Below, piece after piece: positions 51,501 through 64,000 of a stretch of 64,000 nucleotides of DNA. Source of the DNA: Cruorifilaria tuberocauda (Eukaryota; Nematoda; Chromadorea; Rhabditida; Onchocercidae); NCBI GenBank assembly GCA_013365365.1, contig JABVXU010000081.1:62001-126000 (forward strand). The letters run 5' to 3'. The translations under genes and the position numbers were made by a program. A model generated the notes under the pieces. The model had not been told where the DNA came from and made no database searches. It saw nothing but the letters and a program-made list of their open reading frames with translations. The first letter of the stretch is position 1, and the number at the start of each line of letters is the position of its first letter.

Positions 51501-54500
51501 CTTCTTTACGGTAACGTTACGTTCAAAACATATAAGGAAGGGATAAAATATGCCGTTTCCGGAAATGAGAAGGTGCAGAGAAGTGACAGAGTGGTACATT
51601 ATGTATTAAAGCACTATAATCCATAACGCAGTATGCATAATCATTCGTTATGCTCGTAGTCTAATCTCTTTGAAATACTTCATTTTAATACCGGAAGGAG
51701 AGTGAAGGTAAGGAAGAATTATTTGAGAGGAAGGATAATAACCATTCGGATAGACGGAAAGGTTAGTTTAAGAAAGCTGTAATATGAAACTATATCATAG
51801 AAAGCTTGAAATCTCTACTATAACTGTAACTTTCTATTTCTCTTTCTTACATAACCCATCATATAATTTTTGCCCATCAGTTGCCATTCATACAATTGTT
51901 GTAACTCATTGTTTGATTCATTTTTCTGCTTCGAACATTTAAGATATCTTTTTATACCCTAGAAATGGTATCTTGCAGGAATGCTACTTATGTTTATACC
52001 AACGAGTATCCGCCATATTATCAGGTATGTTATCATCTTTCTTTTTTTCTTGCACGTTATTTATTTATTTTTGGGAGAATTATTTATCAAATGTGGCAAT
52101 TCTTATCAATCTCATCTCTTGTTTTTTTCGTTTCAAGTTCCAGCTTATTATTTTTACGTATATAAGTGCAATACGTTGAGTGATTTTGTCATTGATGTAA
52201 ATATTATTTGATGATGATCTATGAAATTCATAAATGTCGGATAATCGATCCAGCATAATCTAGTAAACGAGTGTGACTTCATATTATAATAAGAGCAATA
52301 TACCGGAAATATAGCTCTCTCTGTGGAAAACTTTTTTGCAATCTAATAAGATTATTTCTTTTTTCTTGCGGTTAATGAATTAAGATTGGTCACAATTATT
52401 AAATTAAGATACAGTATGTCATCTTTTGATAACCCGTATTTGGTGAATAAGCAAATAGGAATTTAAAAATTTTAAGAAATTCTATGGGGGGAAATCAACC
52501 GCAAGTATAAGTTCTTCATTTCTGTTTATTTACTTTCATTCCTTGATATAACTCTAGCCAGCCTCTCAAATATGACTGCAACTTTTTTTTTCTTTTTTTG
52601 ATAATCTCTATCTTCTTTTCTAGTATCAACCAATACATTCACCAACACAACAAACATACGTCATTCAGCAAGATTCACCAGGATCTGTAGAAGAGGATGT
52701 TGGAGCTCAATTGGGTCATACAACACGCGCTTCACCTACTACTGTAAGTCTTACTTTGATGCTTTTCACGGTTTTTTATAAGGAATTTTTTTTTTTTGGT
52801 AATATGTGCTTGTGTAGCTCAGTTTGAAGACTGACATGAAGGCTACATGACTACAAGAATGGCTTTATCACTGATCTTGGCATCATTATTAATATTTATC
52901 TTGGTCCATACTAGAAGTTATCAAGTTTTATGTAGTTTATATCTGTGATACATCTATCTTCCTCGGTTTTTATTATCCAGATTTTTCCATTGATATTTTG
53001 TATGTTTCTTTCTTGTCCATAATTCTGCTTTATCAATTCATAACTTTGATTATTATATGATCCGGGTCTTGTAGCGAAATTTTGGGAAGATTTTTAAAAA
53101 AATGAGATTAATCCAAAGTTAGAGTTAAGCTAATAATGACAGAAAGTATCGAGAGATATGCCTTATAATTTTTGGGAATATAATTAGTGGTTCAAATTTA
53201 AGCGATCATCCTTAAAAACGATAATTGACAAAACATCTAAATGAGATGTAAAGTTATGCTTTAAAGTGATAATTTTCTTGATTACAAAAATATACAAACA
53301 TACAAAAATAGGAATACAGAAATGACTGGCAGTAATGTAATTAATTGACTGTATGTATTTACACTTACACATGTGTTAAGCCTTCAATATATAAATAAGA
53401 AATTTTTGATTTGTGAAAGATGGATAAATCGACCAGATAAAATCAGTAAGGGATGATTAATGAGTAAATAAGGAAGTGATTAAGATCGATAGGTAGCAAT
53501 TACATTAATGATTCTGTAACACGCAATATTATGATGATTGTTGAGAGATGGAAAGAAGGTAGAGTGCATAAAAGGACGATGAGAAAGAAGCAGTAATGGA
53601 GAGAGTAATCATTAATTAGCCGAGTGGGATGAAAAGGAGATTAATTTACAAGGATTGTTGAAATTACCGTACTTTCAATTATGCTATTTAAAATAATTAA
53701 CAGCCTTGTATGAGAGCCAGTAGCTGAATGGACACAGGGCGTGGTTAAATGTAAAAGCTAAGGAAGCTATGCAATCAATTGGATAGAATCGAAGAAGTAA
53801 ACATTTGTATGTGAGCATCCAATAAGGTCAATAATTAGCGTATAAAAAACACGTTTCTTATGATTTCTATAGCTTAGCATGAACTAGCCCATAATTATCT
53901 GGCTATCTAATTCGGAAGCATATTTATCTGCAATAAGAAAGGAAGCTAAAATGTAATTGAAATTAGAAAAATTATTGAAAGGTGAAATGTTTACATATTC
54001 TTTTTCACTTGCAATTTAAAGCTTTTCCTCATTTTCAAAGTAACTCTTATCAATCTTAGGGAAATCTTTATACTATTTATTCAATAAAAATGAACTCATG
54101 TCATTCTTCAAACAAAAAAGAGTAGTTAATATATTAGTTTCCAGCTAGCTAATAATCGCATAAGTTGCTAAGAATTTAATCATTCGACAATTAAATTTGA
54201 AATTACTATTTCGTTATTTCGTTATTTGCTTTACTACTTTTAATAAATATTTTTTTTTATAGATTCAGTGGTTGATTAATAATTATGAACCAGCTGATGG
54301 TACTTCTCTTCCGCGTTGTACTCTTTACAGCCATTATATCAAGTAAGTTTACTGTTTATGGATAATGAAATGGGGAAACATTCCGGTATTTGGTGCCTAA
54401 ATCACAATTGCCAAAATTTACATTTTCCAAATTTTGAATTTAGTATCCTTAGAATGTATTAATGCATTAATAAATTAACTTTCTTCATTCGGATAAAATT

Positions 54501-57500
54501 GTTAGATTTGTTGAAATTAAAAGAAGGATTTAAGGAACATGATTGTCGCGTAGATTTACTTCAGTCCTGCTTTATGAAGAAAATTTGATTTGTCCATAGT
54601 ATCAGTAGTAAGTCCTTTATGATAAGTGTTAAGTAAATTGGATAAATTCGGAAGAATTAGCTGATTCTGAGCAGGTGAGCTGAATTCTTTTATAAATTAC
54701 TCCTTTCCATGAATATTGCCGTACAATGTTGAGTTTGTATGTTCCTATAAGTTATTGTATAACATGAATTTCATAATATCTATTGCACTAATTTTCTCAT
54801 TTGAATGTTAATCGATTAAATTAACAAAAACTAAATTTATTTCAGGCATTGCAGTGAAAATAAACTCGAACCGGTAAATGCAGCTTCATTTGGTAAGCTT
54901 ATCCGGTCAGTATTTCACGGTTTACGTACACGTCGGCTTGGCACGCGCGGTAACTCCAAATATCACTATTACGGGATTCGAATTAAGCCTGACTCTCCAT
55001 TAAATCGAGGTAATAGTGCTGCGATGACATTGGGTGAAGATTACAACCGAACACCGTTGATATCCTCAGCGCAGTCTGTAAATCAGTTACCACCAAGGAG
55101 GTATGGAAAACTCTTTTGTGTTTAAATTTTCTGGATGAATTCATTTAGAAAATGAGCTATTTTTTTGAAATTTTTTGAAGTTTTCAAAAATATCAATTTT
55201 AGTAGACTTCAGGAGTACAAGGAAGAATTATACTAAGTGGTGAGTACAAAACATAAATCGTAGTGTAATACAGAATAGAAAAACTGGAAGAGCATCCATA
55301 TCTCATAAGAACAGTTTTTGAGCTATGTTTTATATTACATTTCCGATATAGATTCATTTACGCGAAATATTTTTTCTCTTTTTTTATATTCATGTTACAA
55401 AGAGATCCTTATAACTGCAAGCGGTTAAGCTCCGTGTAAATGATTTTTATAATAAGAATATATGAAATGGAAGACGTAAACAAAAATGTGATTGAAAATT
55501 CAATAAAATTGAAATTTCGTTATTTTGCAAAATTTCAAAAGCAGAAAATGAAATTTCGTTCAATATTTGAAAACTTTGTTTATTTTTGAATAATTTTTTG
55601 AAGTTATTATTTGCAGCTCATCTCGGCGTTCCGCTTTGGGATCCAGTTCAGTGATTACTCGACGAAGCAATTCTATTAGTATGGAAACAGATACAACAAC
55701 TAGCCAATCTACAAATTCCAGATCGTAAGTTTAAGTTGGATGAACGTTAATTGTTTCTTATTTGGGGAATTCTGATTTTTATTTTAAGGAGTCCGTCGTC
55801 CACTTATGAACACAGTATATCATCGAATCATGGTACTTTTAGTACATATCGAAATCAGAATGCTAATTCTTCAATGGATGGATGCACAGGTTTCTTTATT
55901 TTCTTTCATTTTGAGTTATCCTTCCGGAAAACTGATGAGAAATAAAATTGGGAAGTAGAAGAACTTTCAAAAGATTAAAAAAAATTTTTTTTGAGAGCTT
56001 TTAGCTTTTAGCTCAAGCAGATAAGGCTTCTTTGAAATGATTCTTGTATGAAGTAGATTTTGTTTCAGAGATGGATAGAGAAGTTCTTGGTGATGGTGAA
56101 GTCCCGCGTGTCGGTATATCCGATATGCAAGGCTTGGAAAGTTATCTGCAACCGTTAGGGCTAACTTTGCAACATGCAGTGCGTTTTATCGAAAGTTACA
56201 CGACGAATTGCGCTGTAAGTTGAAGAATCCTATCTTATTTTTTATTCAAAAATTTTGAAAATATTTTCTTTTTTTAATGCCCTTTGTATTTCAATGTATT
56301 CTAACATAGAGAAAGTTTTCTTAGTCTAGTAAGCAATAGTAAACGATAAAATTATAGCCTAAGAAAGTCGAATGAATTGAAGATGCTGGATGATGAATAA
56401 ATGATTGGATGAATTTTTGTCCGAATATGATTTCTAGGAAGTTTTGGAATGCATAAAACAATTACATTTCGATATGGTCGAAGAATGTTGGATAACTTTC
56501 TGGCAACCAGAAAATGATCAAGAAGATATGGAAGACGAGGATTGTGCTAATAATGAGTACGTTTAAAATTTTCTATGGTGAATAATCCAACTGAGCATCT
56601 CTGATTTTCTGAAAAACTTCACACTGTCTGTTAAAAATAAGCACAAAACAAATAATACTAATCAAATTCACTCTTGCATTTGTTCAATGCATAAATTGAT
56701 TACATTTTCTTGATTCCTTCAGTAAAACGTTAAAAGGTCTCAGTCAAATTCAACTATTTCGCCTATGCACAGTACCTCAAATGCAGGCATTTGTCCAAAA
56801 TATGGACTTTTCATTTTATCAAGTGGTTGTCGAAGTTTTGATTCCGGATGTGCTGAGTTCCAACGTATCGGGTTAGTCTCTATGACATCTCATAATTTTT
56901 ATATATTTTTGAAATATTGCTCTCTTTGTTTTATAGGCCTTTTCTAAACAAACAGAAAAAGAATGTTTTTGAAGCTGTGCTATAGAAATGCAGAATTTGT
57001 TCATGAAAACATTCAAATTACATTGAAAAAAGATTAACAAGGGAAACTTTTTTTGTCAGCGTTTTAATGATTGATGATAAATAACTTCTAGGAGCATTAA
57101 CTTTACAAATTCGTAATTTTGCGAAATCGTTGGAGATGCAATTGAAGAAAGCAATGCAAGGAGCTCCAGATATTATTCAGAAAAAGAAACTTGTGGCTGT
57201 GCGTACACTGGCGCAAACATTAAGGCGATATACTTCTTTAAATCATCTGGCATCTGCTGCACGCGGCGTTTTACAAAAGCCGGATCAAATTCATCAAATG
57301 TTTCAAGATTTCAATCGAGTCGATATAGCAAGTGTTCAGGATCAGGCTGGGTTCGTCTACTACTTTAACTGTTTTTTCATATTTGAAATTCATATCTGAT
57401 GTGATGCCAATCTGGAAATATTTGGAGCGTACTCGAAATTGGAAAACTGTTGAGAATATATTAGAGACTGATTCATATACTAATACTGATACTACATTTG

Positions 57501-58888
57501 GCAACACTGAAATGCTTGTTTGAAACTAAAGTTATTAACATATTGTTCGTATGAGGTTTTGAAAATTTTACTATTTTTATAAATTTCTAGATGGGTATGC
57601 GATTGTGATCCGGTACTGGTATCTAATCTTCAATCCGATTTTCGAGAAAATTTACAGAAACAAAAAAGCTTAGATCAATGGGCTGAATGGATGGAAGCTG
57701 TCGTTGATCAGGTTAGCAGCAATAAAATGATGAAGTTTGGAGTTGAATGTGGAAAATTACAGTGCGCATTCCCAAGTATTTTCAAATAATTTTTAAATGC
57801 TTATTGAAATGTCTTTAACCATGAATTTGAATTTGAATATTGAATTTCAGGTGCTGGCAAAATACCATGATAAATCCTATGCTGTTTTGGCGGATGTTTC
57901 AAAACAGTTTTTGAAGAATTGGTCTTTTTACAGGTAAATTAATTATTTCTTGAACCGAAGTTTCATTTCTCATTCGTTTCATTTTTTGGTTTCATTTATA
58001 TTGAAATAAATAGAATTTCTCGCCTATATTGCAATATTTGTAGCTCGATGATAATACGAGATCTCACACTTCGCTCGGCTCAATCCTTTGGTTCTTTTCA
58101 CCTTATTCGTCTTCTGTTTGATGAATATTTGTTGTATTTGGTGGAATTACGACTTGCCAAAGCTTCCAACAAACCAGTTATTTACGTCATGACACAGGTT
58201 TTGAATAAAAAATATTTCTATTTTTTTTATAGTTTACAAGGTCATACTTGACAGTGAATCTCTATCTTTTATTATAAATGATTGTTTGATTTCAAATACA
58301 AATACAAGAAGGGAACTACAGTAGATAACTTCAAGTAAATTGGGAGATTTTCAAGTATAATATGTTTATCTTTTCAATTATTCCACTTTTCAAATTTATA
58401 AATCATTTCATTTTTAGGTAATGGAAAATATTACACTCAATGAAACGACTACTGTAGGAGCAGGAGGAGTGGAAATCCTTGCATCGCAATCGATCGTCAC
58501 TTCAAATGGTATTGGTCTGCTTCCAACCAGTAACAGTTCGCATTTCTTTAATCCGCTGGAAGCACAACCAGGTGTGAATATTGTTTATATGGACGAGAGA
58601 TCTGGTCATACCCAGACCATACATTACGTTGGTGTGGGATCGAATACTCCACCGCATATGGATGCATTAGAACAAATCGTCCAAAGTAGCGGTATGTCTT
58701 TCTTTTTTAATCTAATATGTTATTAATGATCAATTAAACTGAAATAATCATTGAAAAGAGTTTCAATAAGAATTTCTCTATAAATTGATCGTTTTAGATA
58801 ATTAAAAATCAAATTTTCAGAAATGACATTAGACGATGTGAAGAATGATCTCGACGAAGGGGAAAGAAAGAATTTGAATCTCATATAA
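36528..58888 (+). CDS. daf-19: RFX-family transcription factor, DAF-19 orthologue (long isoform)
   Basis: Nineteen exons: 36528-36565, 37067-37187, 38292-38400, 45806-46166, 51979-52024, 52624-52743, 54263-54342, 54846-55100, 55617-55724, 55789-55889, 56069-56214, 56438-56556, 56723-56871, 57092-57350, 57591-57711, 57851-57933, 58044-58197, 58418-58691, 58821-58888. They give 2712 nt and 903 aa, with all phases matching. Order: Gln/Thr-rich activation region at 1-260 with a seven-His run; HTTRASP block shared with vertebrate RFX1-3; winged-helix RFX DNA-binding domain at about 266-345 ([58 protein letters not shown]); Ser-rich linker; conserved B, C and dimerisation regions at about 450-790 ([36 protein letters not shown]); Thr-rich tail. 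RFX/DAF-19 binds X-boxes and is the master activator of ciliary genes in sensory neurons. The start follows a TTGCAG by 3 bp, a likely trans-splice site. Exon 10 uses an AAG acceptor. Confidence 0.9.
40469..40532 (+). CDS. daf-19: Candidate alternative first exon of the RFX gene
   Basis: TCTTCAG ending at 40466 is followed 2 bp later by ATG, then a 21-codon frame opening [20 protein letters not shown] and a perfect GTAAGT donor at 40533. It ends in phase 1, which is exactly what the acceptor at 45806 needs, so it could replace exons 1-3 and give an 835-aa isoform. The aromatic and Pro composition differs from simple AT-driven frames. C. elegans daf-19 is known to use alternative promoters, which makes this plausible. 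Confidence 0.5.
45450..45509. repeat. Hairpin near the 3' end of RFX intron 3
   Basis: TATCTAGGAGGA at 45450-45461 and TCCTCCTAGATA at 45498-45509 are exact reverse complements with a 36-nt loop, about 300 bp before the acceptor at 45805. Confidence 0.85.
45942..45965 (+). repeat. CAT/CAC repeat coding polyhistidine
   Basis: A run of CAT codons in RFX exon 4 encodes seven consecutive His residues ([14 protein letters not shown]). Trinucleotide slippage probably makes its length variable. Confidence 0.85.
47715..47727. promoter_or_regulatory. X-box-like RFX site in intron 4
   Basis: GTTGTTTAGCAAC consists of half-sites GTTGTT and AGCAAC with a 1-bp spacer, both matching the RFX consensus. 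Nearby half-site matches include ATGGTAACC at 47627-47635. It lies 2.8 kb upstream of the candidate short-isoform exon. Confidence 0.45.
47840..47866. repeat. GAT trinucleotide repeat
   Basis: Imperfect (GAT)n tract with a GATAAT interruption, in RFX intron 4. Confidence 0.8.
50551..50585 (+). CDS. daf-19: Candidate first exon for a short RFX isoform
   Basis: Inside a locally G/C-richer island, ATG at 50551 opens an 11-codon frame ([11 protein letters not shown]) ending in CAG|GTATTT, phase 2. The next exon acceptor at 51979 requires phase 2, so joining gives a protein that lacks the first four exons but keeps the whole DNA-binding and dimerisation region. The exon is short, so chance cannot be excluded. 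A TATATATT lies about 100 bp upstream. Confidence 0.3.
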
Positions 58889-59798
58889 ATAATCAGTTCA
58901 TTAATTATTATCATATTTTTATAATTTCTTCTCATGAAAATTATTTGCTGTTTGTATATGTATATATATGTGATATTAACTATATCTACCGACATATAAT
59001 ATCAAAGGGTAAAGAAATCTGGATATGAAAATAGATGAGGGAGCAAATTAACAAAATTAACACATTTTCTTTAGAATTATACACTTATAACCTATTCCAA
59101 TCTGCGGTTTTAAGAATTAACTTCGTTTTGAACTAACCATAAACATTTACACTTTTCAATTTTTGCGTATTTGATGGTACGATATCTATTTTGATGTTTG
59201 GAAGTGCTACATATATTCTGTTGAAATTGTATTACTTTTTATTTTTAATGATAAAATAACCGTGTGCACTATTTTCACCGATATAAATTATTTCGAACGC
59301 ATTAGTTGATTGCATGCTCGTTGAATGTTAAATGAATAGCAGTATGGATGGTTTTCAGAAGTAAGAAAGTGAAAAATCAATCTCATTTGGTGATACATTT
59401 CAAAACTACAATGCTACATTAAATTACATAAAATGCATCGAATTTGTCGTTAAAGATTTTTTCACTTAACCAGTCAAAAATTAATCATAAAATTTGATTT
59501 AGAAAAGGATTTAATTTTTCAGAGAATTTGAAATTAAATTAAAACATGAAATATGCCTGGTAAAAAAGTGAAGATTAAAGATATGAGAATATCACTGAAT
59601 ATCATATGGTATGTTGTGTTTGCTTTTCTTAGCTTCTCGTCTTTCATTTCGCATTTTTCCTCTTCGAACCTTTCTTCCATGCACCTTTAATCATTTGCAT
59701 AATATGAAATATATTTGTTACTCTTATCAGCATGAAGTAAAATTGTAAATGGTAACTCTGAGAATCTGAGAAATCTAATATTCCTTGCGAACTATCAA

Positions 59799-59866
59799 TC
59801 AGTAAGATGAGATGTTGATTCTCGTTCGTCCGAATGATTTCATCTTATCAACGCTTGATTTTTCAT
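59799..59866 (-). CDS. Possible terminal exon of an unrecognised minus-strand gene
   Basis: On the minus strand a TTTTGCAG acceptor opens a 22-codon frame (EKSSVDKMKSFGRTRINISS, then Y and stop), more mixed in composition than random AT-rich frames. An upstream segment at 60237-60290 reads SGSSELPSGGVKLVTMK into a perfect GTAAGT donor. A small intermediate piece ending at a GTAAGA donor near 59989 would link them in phase, but its acceptor is weak. No homology recognised. Confidence 0.2.
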
Positions 59867-61602
59867 CTGCAAAATGAAAAATGTAAAAGCTGTAAAATTC
59901 CTCTAGATGCAATATTAAATTTTAATAAAAATTGCTAGCATGATCGATCGATTGATCTATCTGCAGAAGAATTAAAAAAAAATCTTACTTTCATGATTTT
60001 GGCACTTAAGCTTTTGAAATTTACATTATACACTTCTCATCATATGTATTTTATGGAAAGTTTACGAAAAAATTTTATGGAAAATAAGTAACTTACCTTG
60101 CTTTTAGTTTAATAACTGAGAGAAGAAGATGGTTAATGATATTGAAATTGCTTGATTCAATTTAAATTGAAATCTACCATATTTTGCGTCAAACTAAAAC
60201 TTGATAATGAAAATCAATTTAAAGTAATTTACTTACTTTCATGGTCACAAGCTTCACTCCTCCACTAGGAAGTTCACTGCTTCCGGAAACATTTCATATC
60301 TTTTTTTCCTTAAAAAATTTTTCCCTCATATAATACTTCACGTATTTCTTATCCTTGGATAAAAATATATGAAGCATTTTAAAATCATTTTACACATTTT
60401 GAAAGGTCAATTTTCTATTAACCGACTTGCATTAATATTGATTCATTGGGAATGAAATATCCGTTATCACATATCAATTCATGAGATATAATCATCTAAT
60501 TTTAATTATGACAACTAATATGCTTGCATCTGAGTGCAATAAAAATTCCATCGGATTTGAACATCAAGATTTTAATGTTGCAGGTAGCAAAAAAGCAATA
60601 GAGCAAGCTTTCATCCCTGAATGCAATTACTGCTCCATTAAAAAATTTTATATTCGTTACCTTAGTAGGTGATACTGAAATACTAGGTCCTTTTCTTCTG
60701 GATTTTAGAAAGTCTTGAGCATAATTTAATGCATGCATAAACGCAAACATCGTGCAAAATCATACTATGTCATATTACTTACAACTTTCAAATATAAAAA
60801 TAACGATTAAACTTTTCCCATATTGTTTGATTCATCTTCGATAGAAAAGAAAAGCTTAATTAAAAAATTAAACCACCAGTTGCTACCATTTATGGGATGT
60901 GCTGATACACGGTGAAGCCTCGTTGTGTTACATGATTGACATGAGATTCAACATATAAGTGCTTATCAGGTAGTTACAAGAAGTTAACATAAAATTACTT
61001 TTATTGATTGGACAGGATATATAGCATTTACTGCAATGATTGCGCGTGATGCCAATGTTACTTACATAATTGTAATAGTTATTGCAACTGATGATGGGAT
61101 AATTCAGTATACTGATACTTATCAGATAGTTACAAAAAATAAATCCTTTATGTCATTTCAGTATACCTGTATCGAATATCAGTAAGGATTTTCTTTTATT
61201 CATATTAATTTATCGATCACCGATGAACATCAATTCATCGATCATCTCCATTTTTCAATTATCAGAACTTCCATTTCTAACCTTTAAAATGACTCAAGAG
61301 AAAATGTAGCATGGTAATTATTTCTATACGCGTGATTAAATATCCCTTTGATTAGTTCGTAATTTCGCAACTTAAAATGATTTATTTTATGATAATCAAA
61401 TATTAACGTAAAACGCTTGATGAATTTAGTCGAGTGAATATTAATTTTTGAGAGATGAATTTTTATTTTTAATTTTTATTTTAACTTTACATTCATATTA
61501 GAACGAACTTGATGATTCGGTTTTGTTTTATAAGAATGAATTGAAGTGTTTTGCGCATTTTATCGTTTCAATATTTTTCTGTTACAATCTATCAGTTGTT
61601 TT

Positions 61603-61672
61603 AATTATCGATTATCGAATGATTATCGATTTGATTGTCGAGCGATCGATCGATAATATCGATTATTGATAT
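61603..61672. promoter_or_regulatory. Cluster of ATCGAT motifs
   Basis: Within 70 bp ATTATCGAT, TTATCGAAT, GAGCGATCGATCGATAAT and ATATCGATTATTGAT follow one another. CGAT cores of this kind are recognised by CUT/ONECUT homeodomain factors, so a regulatory element is possible. It may equally be a degenerate simple repeat. Confidence 0.3.
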
Positions 61673-64000
61673 TGGAAAATGCACGAAAGCAAAGATTGAT
61701 GGTATGAGAATCAAGTTCAAATTTAATTAGCAAGGGAAATAAAAAATAAAAGTTATTGTATACTTTGCGTATGTTACTTATCAAACTACATACTAACACG
61801 TACGTACTTACGTTTCGTATCGAAAAGATTCATTTTTCAGGAAATTCAAGAATTTCAGCTGGAAATTTAATGCTATTGAAAAATTGTTCTTTCGGTATTT
61901 TTTAAAATTTGCACAATTCATAATATTTTAAATTCATTGATTGATAAAATAATTTCTAAATTGTCAGAAGGCATTTTCATTTATTTCATTTAAATCCTCT
62001 TTTTTCAAAATCCTCTATTTTTTTCAACCAATTCCTCTTCTTCGTGAAAAGTTCATCTCAGTTGCGCATTTGTCGCAGTAATATTTTCCAGCCGTAATTA
62101 CGAACAGTTTTGATTAGATTATACTAACAATCTAAAATAATGCCTACATTTTTTGATATTCCTTCTCTGAAAGTCAATTATATTTCTAAGCATGATAATG
62201 ACGGTGCAATTGGGAAGCGCTAATGTCGCCAAATGTGTAACAGTTTTGAAAGTAATATAACTGACAAAAGAATGATGTTTTATGGTGGATTTATTATGTT
62301 TAATATCCTAACCAGTTCATAGTTCAGGTAATTTTGATAATTTGACCTCAAATGGTTTCAATAATTAGAGAAGGTAAATTTCAGCACAAAAGTAAAGATG
62401 AAAATTTCTCATACTTTTAACTCGTTCAGATTTTGCGACATTCGAATAACTTATTGCTGAAATTATACTGTATTACGAGAAATGAAAGAAAATGAAACTT
62501 GAAATATAGAAATGACCTGAAATAGTAACTACACATAAGTATCACATTACAGTTACTTATCATGTATCTCTCATCACTACTGCACTGATAGAAGTTTGAT
62601 ATTAAAAATAAATTTAATAATGCGAGTTTCTCAAATTGAACTTTGGTTGTGGAGTATAATTAAATTTTTCAAATTCATGATTAATCTTCTCAACTTCGCC
62701 CACTTAAATTGCATGAAATAAATTTAACTATCCCGAGTAATGATTCTGATATCTTATCAAAAAGTATATTATATTATTGATGTGACAAAACTAGATTACA
62801 CTTGAATTCTAAATTAGTCAATATGCTTCCTATAAACTTTCATCATATTTTTGACGAAAGAATTTTAAAGCTTAAGATAAAATTACGGGAATTTTTATCA
62901 TTATTGAAATAAAATATTAGCCTTATCAGCGATAAAAGATAAGTAATGTTTGAAAATCTTTTCTAATTTTAGTCATTCTTCTTCATTGAAAAATTATTCG
63001 AAATTTCATTTCAATTAATAAACTTGCAAAAGACGACTCGCAAAACTTGGCACTGATAAATTAATAAGCTTTTAAATTAATTTTTTTCTACTTCTTCTAC
63101 TTGCATTTTATCTCCTACTTTCTCCTACTTACCTCAATCTTTCTTTGAAGTAAGAATTCAAGTCTGCACCAAAAAGTAAAAATGATCCACCTTTTAAGTG
63201 TACCTACTTCGATAAATCCAAAGCCATACGATAACATGGATCTTATAACTTCTGTATTCCTGTCAAAACCTGTAGCAAAGCCTAAGCTTATTGCTAAAGA
63301 AGTTTACTGTTAAACACTTCGGCTATTGTTCTGCAAGTTTTTTGTAAGTCTTCAAAATCTAGTTTATTGCTTCCTAATTTGATTTTCTTTCAAAAAAAGA
63401 TAATAGTTGATGAGATTCATTTATACTGGTTATTTCATGAAATTACCTTCCATACATTTACCCTCCAACAATCTGTCCCCATAAACATGTAATTTTCATG
63501 CAATAATTAGTACTACCCTCCATCTTCTGTTAGCATTAAAAAGATACAAATTGCAGCTTTACTTGTTTTCATATCATGCGTAAAACTTTTTTTTACTAGC
63601 TAATGAGTATTGCTTCTCATTAGGCTTAAAAATTGAGGAGGATCATAATAACAGCAATTTTTCGCTGCTGAAATGGTTGGAAAAGAAAACTTTCCATTTC
63701 TTCCTTCTACTATCGTTTCAAATGATTATCATTCTTATCAGTCTTGTCTATCTTTTTTACTGATTATTAATCTTGTCTTTGTTAAAAATTATGCAAGAAA
63801 AGAAAATTCGTGATATTGATAGGAAAAAAAAATAAAAGTATCGATTGATACTTTTTTGATCCGTAATTTTTTTTATTATTTAAGATTAACTCTAATCCAC
63901 TGATCATTTTTCATTTCATTTAAAATAATTAGAATTGAAAGAGATAATTTGATAATAAAATTATCGAATCATTTTTTTTCTCTCGTTTTTGATCAAAGTT

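Larger units (their letters stand above)
46167..51978. other. RFX intron 4 (5.8 kb) with G/C-richer islands
   Basis: A mostly AT-rich intron interrupted by three stretches visibly richer in G and C (about 47618-47800, 49440-49640, 50390-50590). The first holds an X-box-like site and a GAT-repeat neighbour; the third holds the candidate short-isoform first exon. The frame continuing from exon 4 past the donor at 46167 stays open to a TGA at 46249-46251, so retention would truncate the protein before the DNA-binding domain. Confidence 0.5.
58889..64000. other. Downstream region without a secure gene
   Basis: Contains the 3' UTR of the RFX gene. Isolated minus-strand exon-like pieces occur at 59799-59866 and 60237-60290, with good splice signals but no confident chain. 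An ATCGAT-rich cluster lies at 61603-61672. The remainder is AT-rich sequence with no feature I can support. Confidence 0.5.

Noticed and set aside
59592..59684. Very basic minus-strand frame opening VHGRKVRRGKM
   Set aside because: Composition follows from a long pyrimidine tract on the plus strand; the acceptor (TTAAAG) is poor and two frames are equally Lys/Arg-rich.
60481..60750. Opposed 63- and 82-codon frames
   Set aside because: Mutually overlapping, no homology, splice signals do not form a chain.
1..64000. tRNA, rRNA, CRISPR arrays, transposase or reverse-transcriptase genes
   Set aside because: Looked for by eye; no cloverleaf with recognisable A and B boxes, no regular spacer array and no transposon protein motif was seen. 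A covariance or repeat search could still find degenerate copies.

Overview
The window is animal nuclear DNA, and a parasitic nematode of the filarial/spirurid type is the best guess. It is very AT-rich, with many small exons, GT-AG introns whose acceptors end in TTTCAG/TTTTAG, and acceptor-like signals a few bases before start codons, as expected for spliced-leader trans-splicing. The proteins recognised are animal families: OST-alpha, MARVEL, F-box/LRR and RFX. The species call is inference. All gene models were built by hand from splice signals, open frames and matching intron phase, with no transcript or database support.

Layout: 1-6900 has no gene I can support, only small repeats and palindromes. 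6981-11680 (+) is an 8-exon organic solute transporter alpha gene, preceded by a tandem array and ending inside a duplicated segment. 15980-16456 (+) is a single-exon Thr-rich membrane glycoprotein. A doubtful short ORF lies at 18518-18688. 20163-21386 (-) is a 4-exon MARVEL-type four-helix membrane protein. 23458-30554 (+) is a roughly 20-exon gene combining an RNA recognition motif, an F-box and leucine-rich repeats, with two possible C-termini. 33261-35013 (+) is a small Cys-rich membrane protein resembling LITAF. 36528-58888 (+) is a 19-exon RFX transcription factor, the daf-19 orthologue, with large 5' introns holding candidate alternative first exons. 58889-64000 has no secure gene.

The most interesting system is the RFX gene. 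Its own recognition sequence, the X-box, occurs twice within 155 bp about 0.6-0.7 kb upstream of its first exon, and again in the large intron before a candidate start for a short isoform. This suggests autoregulation and isoform-specific internal promoters. RFX/DAF-19 proteins control ciliary genes. The neighbouring genes show no operon spacing (gaps are above 1 kb) and need not share this role.
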